12,067 nt of DNA, from NCBI GenBank assembly GCA_017394565.1, contig JAFPXW010000128.1, forward strand, positions 1 through 12,067. The letters are read 5' to 3'. A program made the translations under genes and the position numbers. Below, piece by piece: positions 1 to 7,199 of the stretch. Below the pieces are notes generated by a model that was given only the letters and a program-made list of their open reading frames with translations, did no database searches and was not told the DNA's origin. Each line of letters starts with the position of its first letter. The first letter of the stretch is position 1. Source of the stretch: Oscillospiraceae bacterium. Its GTDB lineage: Bacteria; Bacillota; Clostridia; Oscillospirales; Ruminococcaceae.

Positions 1-930
1 ACGGCGGTTGTGGTCGAGCATGGTGTGCAGCGTTTCCTCCAGCGAATAGATCGGCTCCCAGCCGGTATCCTCACGCAGCTTCGAGGTATCCGCTTCGATC
101 ACCGGCACATCAGACGGGCGGAGCCTTGCCGGATCCTGCTCCACGGCAATGGATGTGCGGCTCAGACCGAGCAGGGTGTCCAGCAATTCCTGAATGGAAA
201 CTGCCTTGCCGCTGCCGACATTGTACGTTTCGCCGGCGATGCCTTTCTGCATCAGCATGGTGTAGGCACGCACCACATCGCGCACGTCGGAGAAATCGCG
301 CTTCGCCGAGAGATTCCCGACCTGCATGACCGGAGGGCGCAGACCGGCTTCCATTTCCGCGATCTGAAGCGCAAAATCTGCCGCCACAAATGTCGGCGAC
401 TGCCCGACACCGATGTGATTGAATGCACGCACCATCACGATCGCCATGCCGTAAGCACGGGCATAGACACTGCCGATCATGTTCTGGCAAGCTTTCGTCA
501 CGGCGTAAATGTTGCCGGGATGCAGGGCTTCCGTTTCCTGAATGGGACACGCACCCTCGCGCAGATAACCGTATTCCTCACCGGAACCGACCAGCAGGAT
601 GCGCGGATAATAGCCCTCAATGCTGCGGATGGCTTCGAGGAGATGGAGCGTGCCCTTGATATTGACATCAATGGTGAGTTCCGGATCCTTCCACGAAACG
701 GAAACCGAGCTCTGCGCCGCAAGGTGATAGATCTGCGCCGGACGGTGGGCAGACAATAGCTGCCGGATGGCATTCTGATCGCCAAGGTCGAGATCAAAGA
801 CCTCCACGCCGTCCATGCGGATGTGTTCATGCCGGAGCTTCGTCGCGCCTGCATCCTGTCCCTCGTCGAGGAGCTGCTGCAGGAGGTACTTTCCGACGAA
901 ACCGCCTGCACCGATGACCAGTGAATCCAT
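1..930 (-). CDS. rmd: GDP-4-keto-6-deoxy-D-mannose reductase (GDP-D-rhamnose synthase), 3' end cut by the window edge
   Basis: Extended short-chain dehydrogenase/reductase that would reduce the Gmd product, GDP-4-keto-6-deoxymannose, to GDP-D-rhamnose using NAD(P)H. The 310 visible codons have no stop, so the gene runs past position 1. Pseudomonas Rmd is about 304 residues, so only a short tail should be missing. Visible are a Rossmann motif G7-x-x-G10-x-x-G13, HLAAQ at 69-73, catalytic-type S116 in VGSGEEYG, and the Y142-x3-K146 pair in YAVTK. RAFNHIGVGQ (168-177), a later RDFSDVRDVVRAY and QDPARLR recall Rmd from recall of the Pseudomonas protein. The ATG at 930 lies one base after the stop of the upstream glycosyltransferase, with AAGGAAGG as ribosome binding site. 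A GDP-L-fucose synthase is less likely on these motifs. A 6-deoxytalose-forming enzyme cannot be excluded by eye. Confidence 0.85.
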   Translation of the reverse strand, partial: MDSLVIGAGGFVGKYLLQQLLDEGQDAGATKLRHEHIRMDGVEVFDLDLGDQNAIRQLLSAHRPAQIYHLAAQSSVSVSWKDPELTIDVNIKGTLHLLEAIRSIEGYYPRILLVGSGEEYGYLREGACPIQETEALHPGNIYAVTKACQNMIGSVYARAYGMAIVMVRAFNHIGVGQSPTFVAADFALQIAEMEAGLRPPVMQVGNLSAKRDFSDVRDVVRAYTMLMQKGIAGETYNVGSGKAVSIQELLDTLLGLSRTSIAVEQDPARLRPSDVPVIEADTSKLREDTGWEPIYSLEETLHTMLDHNRR

Positions 931-931
931 G

Positions 932-2047
932 TTATACACCTTCCTTTAGAACGTCGTAGATCTTCTGTAATGTTTCCTGCGGCTCGTACTCCTGCCGCAC
1001 CTTGTTGTAAGCATTTTTGCCGAATTCACGCCGCAATTCCGGACTGTTTGCGAGCTTCTGGATGGCTTTGGCAAGGGCATCGGCATCCTTTGGCGGAACG
1101 GTCAGACCGGTCTTGCCGTGTTCGCTGACGAACGGCACCCCGGAGGGCAGGCTCGTGTTGATGACGGGCTTGCCGTAGACCATGGCTTCCTGCTGGACGA
1201 TGCCGAAGGCTTCCGAACGTTCGACCGACGGCAGGATGAAAATATCGCAGTCCGCGAACGCCGCTTTGAGTTCCTCATCGGTGAGTTTTCCGAGAAAATG
1301 CACCGGAAGCCCCTTCGCATCCTGACGGAGCTGTTGTTCGAGTTTCCCCGTGCCGCAGATGAACAGTTCGCATCCCTCGACCTGCCGGAAGGCTTCGAGG
1401 AGGTAGGACACACCTTTATAATAGACGAGCCGTCCGACGAACAGAAGCTTCAGGCGGTAGCGGTTTTCCAGCTTGTCCGTGAGGATGGGGAACTGCTTGG
1501 CATTTTCATAGCGGCTGATCTCCAGCGGATAGGGGATGACGCGGCATTTATCGCGGAATTCCGGCAAATGTGCCGAGCCGTCGATGTGGCCTTTCGTCGC
1601 GGTGATGATGGCATCCGCACGCCGGAGGAACCGGTGCAGGAGGGGCTTGTAGAATTGCAGGAGGAGTTTCTGCTTGACGACATCGCTGTGCCAGGCGATG
1701 ACCACGCGGCATTTGCAGTGCGAGAGGATGCTGGCGGAATCTCCCAGCGTAAAGGGCGTGTGGATCTCCACCACGTCCGCCCATTCGGAGAGTTCCCTGA
1801 ATTTCCGGAAGAACTCAAACGACAGCGGACAGGAGAAATACGTCCCCAGACTGCCGCACCGGATGATCTCTGCGCCGTCGATGCGTTCCGTATCGCCCTC
1901 GCCGCGTTCCTGACAGACGAGGACTTTGACCTCGGTATCCGGACGGGCAGCAAAAGCACGCGCCCGCTGTTCGACGAGCGTTTCGATGCCGCCGATGTGG
2001 GGTGCGTAGAATTTGTTGACTTCGAGGATCTTGAGCTTTTTGTTCAT
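932..2047 (-). CDS. GT4-family glycosyltransferase (mannosyl- or D-rhamnosyltransferase candidate)
   Basis: A 371-residue GT-B fold enzyme of the glycosyltransferase 4 family, expected at the cytoplasmic membrane face, transferring a nucleotide sugar to a lipid-linked glycan. The N-terminal acceptor domain holds H17-I-G-G-I-E. The donor domain holds VGRLVYYKG and the GT4 E-x7-E motif (E279 to E287, EAFGIVQQE), followed by AMVYGKPVI. The start at 2047 is chosen over a longer in-frame option at 2095 because AGGAG lies just upstream, homologous sequence begins at KILEVNKFY, and the ATG overlaps the stop of the preceding gene as ATGA. Sitting between gmd and rmd, it probably uses GDP-mannose or GDP-D-rhamnose. 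That donor choice is inferred from context only; linkage and acceptor cannot be read from sequence. Confidence 0.9.
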   Translation of the reverse strand: MNKKLKILEVNKFYAPHIGGIETLVEQRARAFAARPDTEVKVLVCQERGEGDTERIDGAEIIRCGSLGTYFSCPLSFEFFRKFRELSEWADVVEIHTPFTLGDSASILSHCKCRVVIAWHSDVVKQKLLLQFYKPLLHRFLRRADAIITATKGHIDGSAHLPEFRDKCRVIPYPLEISRYENAKQFPILTDKLENRYRLKLLFVGRLVYYKGVSYLLEAFRQVEGCELFICGTGKLEQQLRQDAKGLPVHFLGKLTDEELKAAFADCDIFILPSVERSEAFGIVQQEAMVYGKPVINTSLPSGVPFVSEHGKTGLTVPPKDADALAKAIQKLANSPELRREFGKNAYNKVRQEYEPQETLQKIYDVLKEGV

Positions 2048-3183
2048 AGGATCTCCTGATAGACCTGATACAGCAGATTTGCGCTTTGTTCCCACGAAAA
2101 TGCCTTTGCACGCGCCAGACCTTCCGCGGACAGGCGCTCCCGGAGGCCGGCATCTTCATGCAGGCGGGAAAGTCCGGCGGCGATGGAGGAAATGTCCTGC
2201 GCCCGGACGATGACAGCGCTCTCGCCCGTGACCTCGGGCAGGGAGGCGGCATCGGACACGAGAACGGGCGTACCGCAAGCCATTGCTTCGAGCGGCGGCA
2301 TCCCGAATCCCTCATAGATCGACGGGAATGTGAACGCCATCGCACCACTCATGAGGGCGCACAGGTCACATTCCTCGATATACTGCGTGAAAATGACCTT
2401 GTCCGAAAGTCCGAGCGTGTTCACTTTTGCGAAGATCTCATCATACAGCCAGCCCTTGCCGCCGGCGAGCACAAGCTGTGCCGGTGTATCGAAATTTCGG
2501 GCATACTGCGCGTAGGCTTCGATGAGGTTCACGAGATTCTTGCGCGGTTCGAGGGTGCCGAGGTAGAGAAAATACTGCGCGGCAATGTGATGCTTTTCGC
2601 GAACCTGTGCGATCTTCGCAGGATCCGAAACCGGATGGAAGCGCTCGGTGCTGACACCGCAGGGAACGACGCGGATCTTGTCGGCGAACTGCGGATAATA
2701 GCGGATGATCTCGGTTTTCGAGAATTCCGAATCGGTCACGATCCGGTCGGCGCGTTTCATGGAGGGGACAAGTCCGAGGTCGAGCATGGTTTTCGTGCGG
2801 CCGCGGACGGTTTCCGGAAAGGCGCGGCAGACCATGTCATGCACCGTGACGACGGTCCTTCCGCCGACGTGGGGCGGCACGATATAATTGAAAAAGTGCG
2901 TCAGATCGTTCTTTCCAAAGAACCACGAATACGGCACCGGAACGAACGTGCTGACTGTCCGGTAGGCATACGGGATGCAGAAAGCGTGCTTTGCGGCGAC
3001 ATTGTCACGCAGAAACGGCGCAATATCCGCAGCACGTTCCGCGAGGTGACGCGCCGCGAAATAATTGAGCGTGAACTGATCCTCCGGATGGAGGCGCGTC
3101 ATGGCTTCGACCTGACCGGCTTCGCAGTAACCGATGCCGGTGCGCCGTCCCATCAGGGGGATGGCATCAAATGCGATCTTCAT
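2044..3183 (-). CDS. GT4-family glycosyltransferase, WbpY/mannosyltransferase-like
   Basis: A 379-residue GT4 glycosyltransferase. The N-terminus (MKIAFDAIPL, then TGIG at 15-18) is typical of the mannosyl/rhamnosyltransferases of A-band or O-antigen clusters. VTVHDM lies in the acceptor half. The donor half has YLGTLEPRKN and the E-x7-E motif (E291 to E299, EGFGMPPLE), then AMACGTPVLVSD. It differs clearly from the next gene's GT4, so the two probably form different linkages. The ATG at 3183 overlaps the stop of the small upstream gene as ATGA, and I see no good Shine-Dalgarno sequence before it, so translation is probably coupled. Its own stop overlaps the next start in the same way. GDP-mannose or GDP-D-rhamnose as donor is inferred from gmd and rmd in the operon. 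Confidence 0.9.
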   Translation of the reverse strand: MKIAFDAIPLMGRRTGIGYCEAGQVEAMTRLHPEDQFTLNYFAARHLAERAADIAPFLRDNVAAKHAFCIPYAYRTVSTFVPVPYSWFFGKNDLTHFFNYIVPPHVGGRTVVTVHDMVCRAFPETVRGRTKTMLDLGLVPSMKRADRIVTDSEFSKTEIIRYYPQFADKIRVVPCGVSTERFHPVSDPAKIAQVREKHHIAAQYFLYLGTLEPRKNLVNLIEAYAQYARNFDTPAQLVLAGGKGWLYDEIFAKVNTLGLSDKVIFTQYIEECDLCALMSGAMAFTFPSIYEGFGMPPLEAMACGTPVLVSDAASLPEVTGESAVIVRAQDISSIAAGLSRLHEDAGLRERLSAEGLARAKAFSWEQSANLLYQVYQEIL

Positions 3184-3401
3184 TTGTCGTATGGTATGCC
3201 CATCCCTTCTGAAAATTTCCGGATCTCATGTTCCAGAAGGCGGATCTGGTCCTCCTTCTGGGCATCCGGAATGTTCGGATCATTCCGGAGCTGTTCGATC
3301 TTCTCGTTCATCATGTCGATGGTGGTGAGCGTCTGCTCGATGAGTTTTTCCTTGTGCTGTACTTTGGTATTCTTCCCGAACAGTTTTCCGAGGAGTCCCA
3401 T
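3180..3401 (-). CDS. Small charged helical protein of unknown function (73 aa)
   Basis: I do not recognise this family. The 73 residues begin with a short hydrophobic/basic stretch, MGLLGKLFGK, which could form an amphipathic membrane-contacting helix. A lysine- and glutamate-rich region of about residues 15-65 follows and looks helical, perhaps coiled coil, with leucine/isoleucine/methionine spacing and one break near NDPNIPD. There is no signal peptide, transmembrane span or cysteine pair. It is very likely real: its ATG shares one base with the gmd stop (TAATG), and its TGA overlaps the next ATG (ATGA), so it fits exactly between two genes with no slack. Possible roles are scaffolding or regulating the glycosyltransferases at the membrane; this is speculation from position. 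Confidence 0.75.
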   Translation of the reverse strand: MGLLGKLFGKNTKVQHKEKLIEQTLTTIDMMNEKIEQLRNDPNIPDAQKEDQIRLLEHEIRKFSEGMGIPYDK

Positions 3402-4417
3402 TAAGCTTGCCCTTTGAGCTGTGCGAGGTCATTCTTGACCATGCGCTCTACGAGTTCTGCGAAATTGATCTCGCGCTTCCAGCCGAGCTTGGCTTCTGCC
3501 TTGGCCGGATTGCCGAGGAGGACATCGACCTCTGCCGGACGGAAGAACTTCTTGTTGACCTTGACAATGACCTTGCCGGTGGCAGCGTCCTTGCCGATCT
3601 CGTCGACGCCTTCGCCCTCCCAGTGGATGGAGATATTGACAGCCTTGAATGCCGCCTCAACGAATTCGCGGACGGTTCTGGTCTCATTGGTCGCGATGAC
3701 GTAATCATCCGGCGTATCCTGCTGGAGCATGAGCCACATGGCCTTGACGTAGTCCTTGGAGTGGCCCCAGTCGCGCTTGGAATCGAGGTTGCCGAGTTCC
3801 ACATGATCCTGCATTCCAAGCGAAATGGCAGCAGCGGCACGGGAGATCTTTCTGGTCACGAATTCCAGGCCACGGCGCTCGGATTCGTGGTTAAAGAGGA
3901 TGCCGGAGCAAGCGAACAGGCCGTAGCTCTCGCGGTAATTCTTGGTGATCCAGTGGCCGTAGAGTTTGGCAACGCCGTAGGGACTTCTCGGATAGAAGGG
4001 CGTTTTCTCGGTCTGCGGCATTTCCTGCACCAGACCGAACATTTCGGACGTGGAAGCCTGATAGAAGCGTGCTTCCGGCTTGACATTGCGGATGGCTTCG
4101 AGCATATTGGTGACACCGATCGCATCAATTTCCGCGGTACCGAGGGGCGTATCCCAGCTGGTGGCAACGAAGGACTGTGCGGCGAGGTTGTAGACCTCGT
4201 CCGCCTGCGAAATGCGCATCGCAGAGATGAGGGAGATGGGATCGGTCATATCGGCATAGATGAGGTGGACCTTGTCCTTGAGGTGTTCGATGTTGCCGTA
4301 ATCGACGGTCGCCTTGCGGCGCCAGATGCCGTAGACCTCATAGCCCTTTTCGAGCAGCAGTTCTGCCAGATAAGAGCCGTCCTGTCCTGTGATACCGGTA
4401 ATGAGTGCGTGTTTCAT
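3401..4417 (-). CDS. gmd: GDP-mannose 4,6-dehydratase
   Basis: Converts GDP-D-mannose to GDP-4-keto-6-deoxy-D-mannose using tightly bound NADP+, the branch point to GDP-D-rhamnose (with Rmd) or GDP-L-fucose. The 338 residues show the Rossmann motif G8-I-T-G11-Q-D-G14, LAAQSFV at 79-84, the catalytic set T123 and E125 (STSEMFG), Y147 and K151 (YGVAK), the loop FNHESERRG (174-182), and RDWGHSKDYV (214-223). The spacing T-x-E...Y-x3-K equals that of E. coli Gmd (T132, E134, Y156, K160). The start at 4417 is preferred over a longer option at 4444 because AGGAGG (4427-4432) lies 9 bases upstream and homologous sequence begins there. It lies 30 bases after manC and overlaps the next gene by one base. 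Confidence 0.95.
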   Translation of the reverse strand: MKHALITGITGQDGSYLAELLLEKGYEVYGIWRRKATVDYGNIEHLKDKVHLIYADMTDPISLISAMRISQADEVYNLAAQSFVATSWDTPLGTAEIDAIGVTNMLEAIRNVKPEARFYQASTSEMFGLVQEMPQTEKTPFYPRSPYGVAKLYGHWITKNYRESYGLFACSGILFNHESERRGLEFVTRKISRAAAAISLGMQDHVELGNLDSKRDWGHSKDYVKAMWLMLQQDTPDDYVIATNETRTVREFVEAAFKAVNISIHWEGEGVDEIGKDAATGKVIVKVNKKFFRPAEVDVLLGNPAKAEAKLGWKREINFAELVERMVKNDLAQLKGQA

Positions 4418-4447
4418 GGGTGATTTCCTCCTGATAAAAAACAAAAA

Positions 4448-5098
4448 TTATAAAAGTTCCGTGCGGTTCTGGGCGCGAAGTTCTGCGAGGATCTTCTTGA
4501 TGTCCTGGGTGCTGTTCTTGTCGCAGACCAGCAGGGCATCGGGGGTATCCACGACGACGATATCTTCAACGCCGAGTGCAGCGATGAGCCGTTTTCCGCC
4601 GGAGATGGTGCAATTCTTGGTGTCGATGCTGACGATGTCGCCGGAGAACATATTGCCGTCCTGGTCGGTATGGTTGATGCGTTCGAGCGCGAGCCAGCTT
4701 CCCACGTCGTCCCAGCCGAACGAGCCGGGGATGGTGTAGATGTGGTCGGCTTTCTCCATGATTCCGTAGTCGATGGATTCGGACGGCAGTGTGGAGAACT
4801 GCTGCTCAAGTACCTCACCGAAATGCGGTGTGCCGTAGGCCTCCACGATCGGGACAAGCCCGTCGGATAGTTCCGGCATATACTGCGCGATGTTCGCAAG
4901 GATGGTGGAAGCCTTCCAGATGAACATACCGCTGTTCCAGAGATAGCTGCCGGCACGCAGATAGCCGCGTGCGGTTTCCAGGTCAGGCTTCTCGACGAAG
5001 CGCTCCACCGTATAGACACCGTTTCTGCCGGAACCGGATACATATTTAATATAGCCGTAGCCAGTTTCCGGATAGGTGGGTGTGATGCCGAGGGTCAC
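4448..5098 (-). CDS. manC: Mannose-1-phosphate guanylyltransferase, C-terminal part, out of frame with its N-terminal part
   Basis: The 216 residues after a nominal GTG at 5098 are the second half of the GDP-mannose pyrophosphorylase nucleotidyltransferase. They show GITPTYPETGYGYI, the FVEKP motif, WNSGMF, GWDDVGSW and the closing region around DIVVVDTPDALLV, all typical of ManC. It ends without the isomerase (cupin) domain found in bifunctional ManC/AlgA proteins. In the -1 frame relative to the N-terminal half, eleven further codons upstream of the GTG (5131 to 5099) encode the expected AAIAAEEGSNL, so the true reading continues from the upstream half. A GAGGAAGG about 10 bases before the GTG and a GTGA stop/start overlap would permit reinitiation. 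A single full-length protein in the intact gene is more likely. Confidence 0.85.
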   Translation of the reverse strand: MTLGITPTYPETGYGYIKYVSGSGRNGVYTVERFVEKPDLETARGYLRAGSYLWNSGMFIWKASTILANIAQYMPELSDGLVPIVEAYGTPHFGEVLEQQFSTLPSESIDYGIMEKADHIYTIPGSFGWDDVGSWLALERINHTDQDGNMFSGDIVSIDTKNCTISGGKRLIAALGVEDIVVVDTPDALLVCDKNSTQDIKKILAELRAQNRTELL

Positions 5099-5517
5099 GA
5101 GATTCGAGCCTTCCTCGGCGGCGATGGCAGCTTTTTCAGGGTGTCGCGGTACATATCCTCCGCGTGGATCAGGTGATCGGACGGCAGCACGAGCATGACC
5201 GCGTCCTCATATTTCCTGCGGATGATGCCGGCAGCAAGACCGACACAGGGTGCGGTATTGCGCGGACAGGGCTCTGCAACGACATTTTCATGCGGGATCT
5301 CCGGGAGCTGCTCAAAGATCAGCGGAAGGTACGCGGTATTGGTCACGATGAAAATGTCCTCGGGTGCGACCAGCGGAGAGAGACGGCGGACGGTTTTCTG
5401 GATCATGGTTTCGCCGTCGGTGGTCAGGGACAGGAACTGCTTCGGGCAGGAAATGCGGCTGCGCGGCCAGAAACGTTCGCCTTTTCCGCCTGCCATGATA
5501 ACTGCGGTAATTTTCAT
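5095..5517 (-). CDS. manC: Mannose-1-phosphate guanylyltransferase, N-terminal part, ended early by a -1 frameshift
   Basis: Makes GDP-mannose from GTP and mannose-1-phosphate, the substrate of the downstream Gmd. The start is clear: an AAGGAGG site (AGGAGG at 5525-5530) and an ATG at 5517 that overlaps the stop of the preceding gene as ATGA. Visible are the nucleotide-binding signature MAGGKGERFWPRSR (8-21), PKQF (25-28), EPCPRNTAP (82-90) and the metal-binding LPSDH (111-115). After K129 the frame diverges into LPSPPRKARIS and stops at 5095. Stepping back one base at the GAAAAAG at 5131-5137 restores a normal family sequence into the downstream frame, giving one protein of 356 residues, a usual length for the single-domain enzyme. 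Causes could be a lost base in a five-A run (mutation or sequencing error) or ribosomal slippage. Confidence 0.88.
   Translation of the reverse strand: MKITAVIMAGGKGERFWPRSRISCPKQFLSLTTDGETMIQKTVRRLSPLVAPEDIFIVTNTAYLPLIFEQLPEIPHENVVAEPCPRNTAPCVGLAAGIIRRKYEDAVMLVLPSDHLIHAEDMYRDTLKKLPSPPRKARIS
5131..5137 (-). other. Frameshift point in manC at an A-run
   Basis: On the coding strand this reads GAAAAAG, with codons AAA AAG in the upstream frame. A -1 shift here joins the two manC frames without losing any conserved residues. It resembles the bacterial A-AAA-AAG slippery site but has G in the first position, so P-site re-pairing would be imperfect. I see no strong stem-loop just downstream. The nearest Shine-Dalgarno-like GGAGG is about 19 bases upstream, further than in dnaX (about 10). 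A one-base deletion in the A-run is the simplest reading. Confidence 0.75.
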
Positions 5518-6932
5518 TTTGTTACCTCCTTATGATGTTCGTTCGGCTTTTCTTCGCGGAGCTTGGGGTGCAGAAGTTCTGCGTTGCTTTTCTGCACAGG
5601 GAACAGTGCGGTCTTGATGGTCATGAGGACGATCTGGATGTCCTTTCGCATCGAATAGTTCTCGATATACATCAGATCCATCCGCAGCTTGTCGTAGGGA
5701 GTGGTGTCATAAACGCCGGTAACTTGGGCATAACCGGTCAGACCAGCCTTGACGTGCAGGCGGAAGCGGAATTCAGGGAAGTGCTTCTCATATTCCGCAC
5801 ACAGTTCCGGACGTTCGGGACGCGGGCCGACGACGGACATTTCGCCCTTGAGGATATTGAGGAGCTGCGGCAGTTCGTCGAGCCGGCATTTCCGGAGGAA
5901 TCTGCCGACGGGTGTGATACGGCTGTCGTGATCCTCAGCCAGCTGGGCGCCGTGCGTCTCGGCATCGGGGATCATGCTCCGGAATTTATAGACATAGAAC
6001 GGTTTTCCGCCGTAGGTCAGGCGTTTCTGCTTGTAGAGGATGTCGCCGCCGTCGCACGCCTTGACAGCGATCGCGCAGGCGAGCATGACGGGGGAGAGCA
6101 GGATCAGCCCGAGGATGCTGAAGCCCAGGTCAAAGCAGCGTTTCATGAAGCGCTGTTCAAAGGTCAGACCGTAATTGCGGCACAGGAGCAGGGGCGTATC
6201 GAACAGCCGGATGTCCTCCGCACCGCGCAGGATGATGTCCGAGATCTTCGGGACGATGTAAGCGCGGAGCTTGCGGTCGAAGCAGAATTTGACGAGGTCA
6301 TTGCGCATCTGCGGCGGAATGTCGTGGATGATGACGCCGTCATACTGGAGGATCTTCTCGCAGATGAGGTCATAGTCCTTGACAGCGCTGATGGATTCGC
6401 AGATCATATATTTATCGACGCGGTAGCTCATTTTCGTGACGAGTGCCGCGGCGGCAGGGCTTCCGTAGACGATGATGAGCCGGCGCGGCGGATACAGTGC
6501 GAAATAGATCCGCTGTGCCAGCAGTGTCCACAGCACCAGAACGACGAGCTCCGCGAAGGTCAGCAGGACGATGGGTTTGACGGCTTCAAAATGCCGTGCG
6601 ATGAGGCTGATTTGCAGATAGGTCAGCGCATTCGTGCCCAGCACAGACAGAACCTGCGAGAGCAGGACATCCGTGCGGCGCAGATAGCCGACCTTGAAAC
6701 CGCCGTACACTTTAAAAAACAGGAACAGAATGGCGGCATAGATGGCAATGACCACCCAGTTGCCGCGCCGGTAAAACGGGAGCTGAATGATGTCGGCGTA
6801 GGCGGCATACCACATCTGGGCAAATCCGATGGTCAGGAGTGCGACCAGAATGACCGCCGATAGGAAGGATACGATCCGTTTATATTGTTCCCTGTCGTGT
6901 ACGGATTTATGATACATCCGTTGTTTTTGCAA
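5514..6932 (-). CDS. Polyprenyl-phosphate sugar-1-phosphate transferase (WbaP/WcaJ-type initiating enzyme)
   Basis: Starts glycan assembly by moving a sugar-1-phosphate from a nucleotide sugar to undecaprenyl phosphate at the inner face of the membrane. The 472 residues show about four N-terminal transmembrane segments (roughly 20-42, 58-80, 90-112, 118-140), a CoA-binding-like domain (about 150-250), then a hydrophobic re-entrant helix (268-290) and the bacterial sugar transferase domain (about 264-445). That domain holds YKFRSM (315-320), the catalytic Asp-Glu pair D352-E353 in DELPQL, GPRPERPE (369-376) and KAGLTGYAQV (395-404). I chose the TTG at 6932 because AAGGAG (6943-6948) sits 10 bases upstream; an ATG at 6917 is the alternative. 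The sugar transferred cannot be told from sequence. It is the first gene after the operon promoter, and its stop overlaps manC. Confidence 0.93.
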   Translation of the reverse strand: MQKQRMYHKSVHDREQYKRIVSFLSAVILVALLTIGFAQMWYAAYADIIQLPFYRRGNWVVIAIYAAILFLFFKVYGGFKVGYLRRTDVLLSQVLSVLGTNALTYLQISLIARHFEAVKPIVLLTFAELVVLVLWTLLAQRIYFALYPPRRLIIVYGSPAAAALVTKMSYRVDKYMICESISAVKDYDLICEKILQYDGVIIHDIPPQMRNDLVKFCFDRKLRAYIVPKISDIILRGAEDIRLFDTPLLLCRNYGLTFEQRFMKRCFDLGFSILGLILLSPVMLACAIAVKACDGGDILYKQKRLTYGGKPFYVYKFRSMIPDAETHGAQLAEDHDSRITPVGRFLRKCRLDELPQLLNILKGEMSVVGPRPERPELCAEYEKHFPEFRFRLHVKAGLTGYAQVTGVYDTTPYDKLRMDLMYIENYSMRKDIQIVLMTIKTALFPVQKSNAELLHPKLREEKPNEHHKEVTK

Positions 6933-6951
6933 GGGTTGTTCTCTCCTTTTG

Positions 6952-6966
6952 TGCCCACGGAGGGCA
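6952..6966 (-). promoter_or_regulatory. Small hairpin just before the ribosome binding site of the polysaccharide operon's first gene
   Basis: On the transcript this reads TGCCC-TCCGT-GGGCA, a 5-bp stem with a 5-base loop. It ends three bases before the purine-rich ribosome binding site. Further up the leader, GTCTGC (7032-7037 on plus) could pair with GCAGAC (6974-6979). The stems are short and no function is shown. Confidence 0.3.
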
Positions 6967-7055
6967 AAAACGTGCAGACGATCGGTATTTCTCTATGAAT
7001 CTGTCAGGATGGCGTGACGTGTTCTGTGAAAGTCTGCCTTTTAGTTACTTACCTT

Positions 7056-7084
7056 ATTATAGCAAACCCCACGGATAAAGTCAA
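7056..7084 (-). promoter_or_regulatory. Sigma-A-type promoter of the polysaccharide operon
   Basis: On the minus strand there is TTGACT (7079-7084), a 17-base spacer and a perfect TATAAT (7056-7061). Transcription would start near 7049, giving a leader of about 117 bases before the TTG start at 6932. It lies directly after the metG terminator. No other clear promoter was seen between the tightly packed genes down to position 1. Confidence 0.85.
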
Positions 7085-7124
7085 GTGATTGGCGATTTTT
7101 TCACGAAAGGGACACAGATGTGAC

Positions 7125-7155
7125 AAAAACCGCCCTCATTTTTGGAGGGCGGTTT
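7125..7155 (-). terminator. Rho-independent terminator of metG
   Basis: Read on the minus strand, AAACCGCCCTC and GAGGGCGGTTT form a perfect 11-bp stem (7145-7155 with 7127-7137) around a 7-base loop, followed by a T-rich tract whose first Ts belong to the stem (TTTTTG). It lies 45 bases after the metG stop and separates metG from the polysaccharide operon. Confidence 0.9.
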
Positions 7156-7199
7156 GCCATATAGACTTTTCCGGAAAGCGCAGTGCTGGGCTGTGTGCG

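Noticed and set aside
1118..6863. Long plus-strand open frames at 1118-2059, 2086-3417, 3407-4423 and 5532-6863
   Set aside because: Each lies opposite a well-supported glycan gene, and the translations are low-complexity mirror sequences rich in D, E, R and H without family motifs.
7079..7090. A possible ACTTGAC half site at the polysaccharide promoter, resembling the operator array at 9337-9426
   Set aside because: The match is mostly the -35 box itself, and the second half (CAAGT) is absent.
7110..7124. Short palindrome-like CACAGATGTG between the metG terminator and the polysaccharide promoter
   Set aside because: The arms are only four bases and there is no second copy, so it is within chance expectation as an operator.
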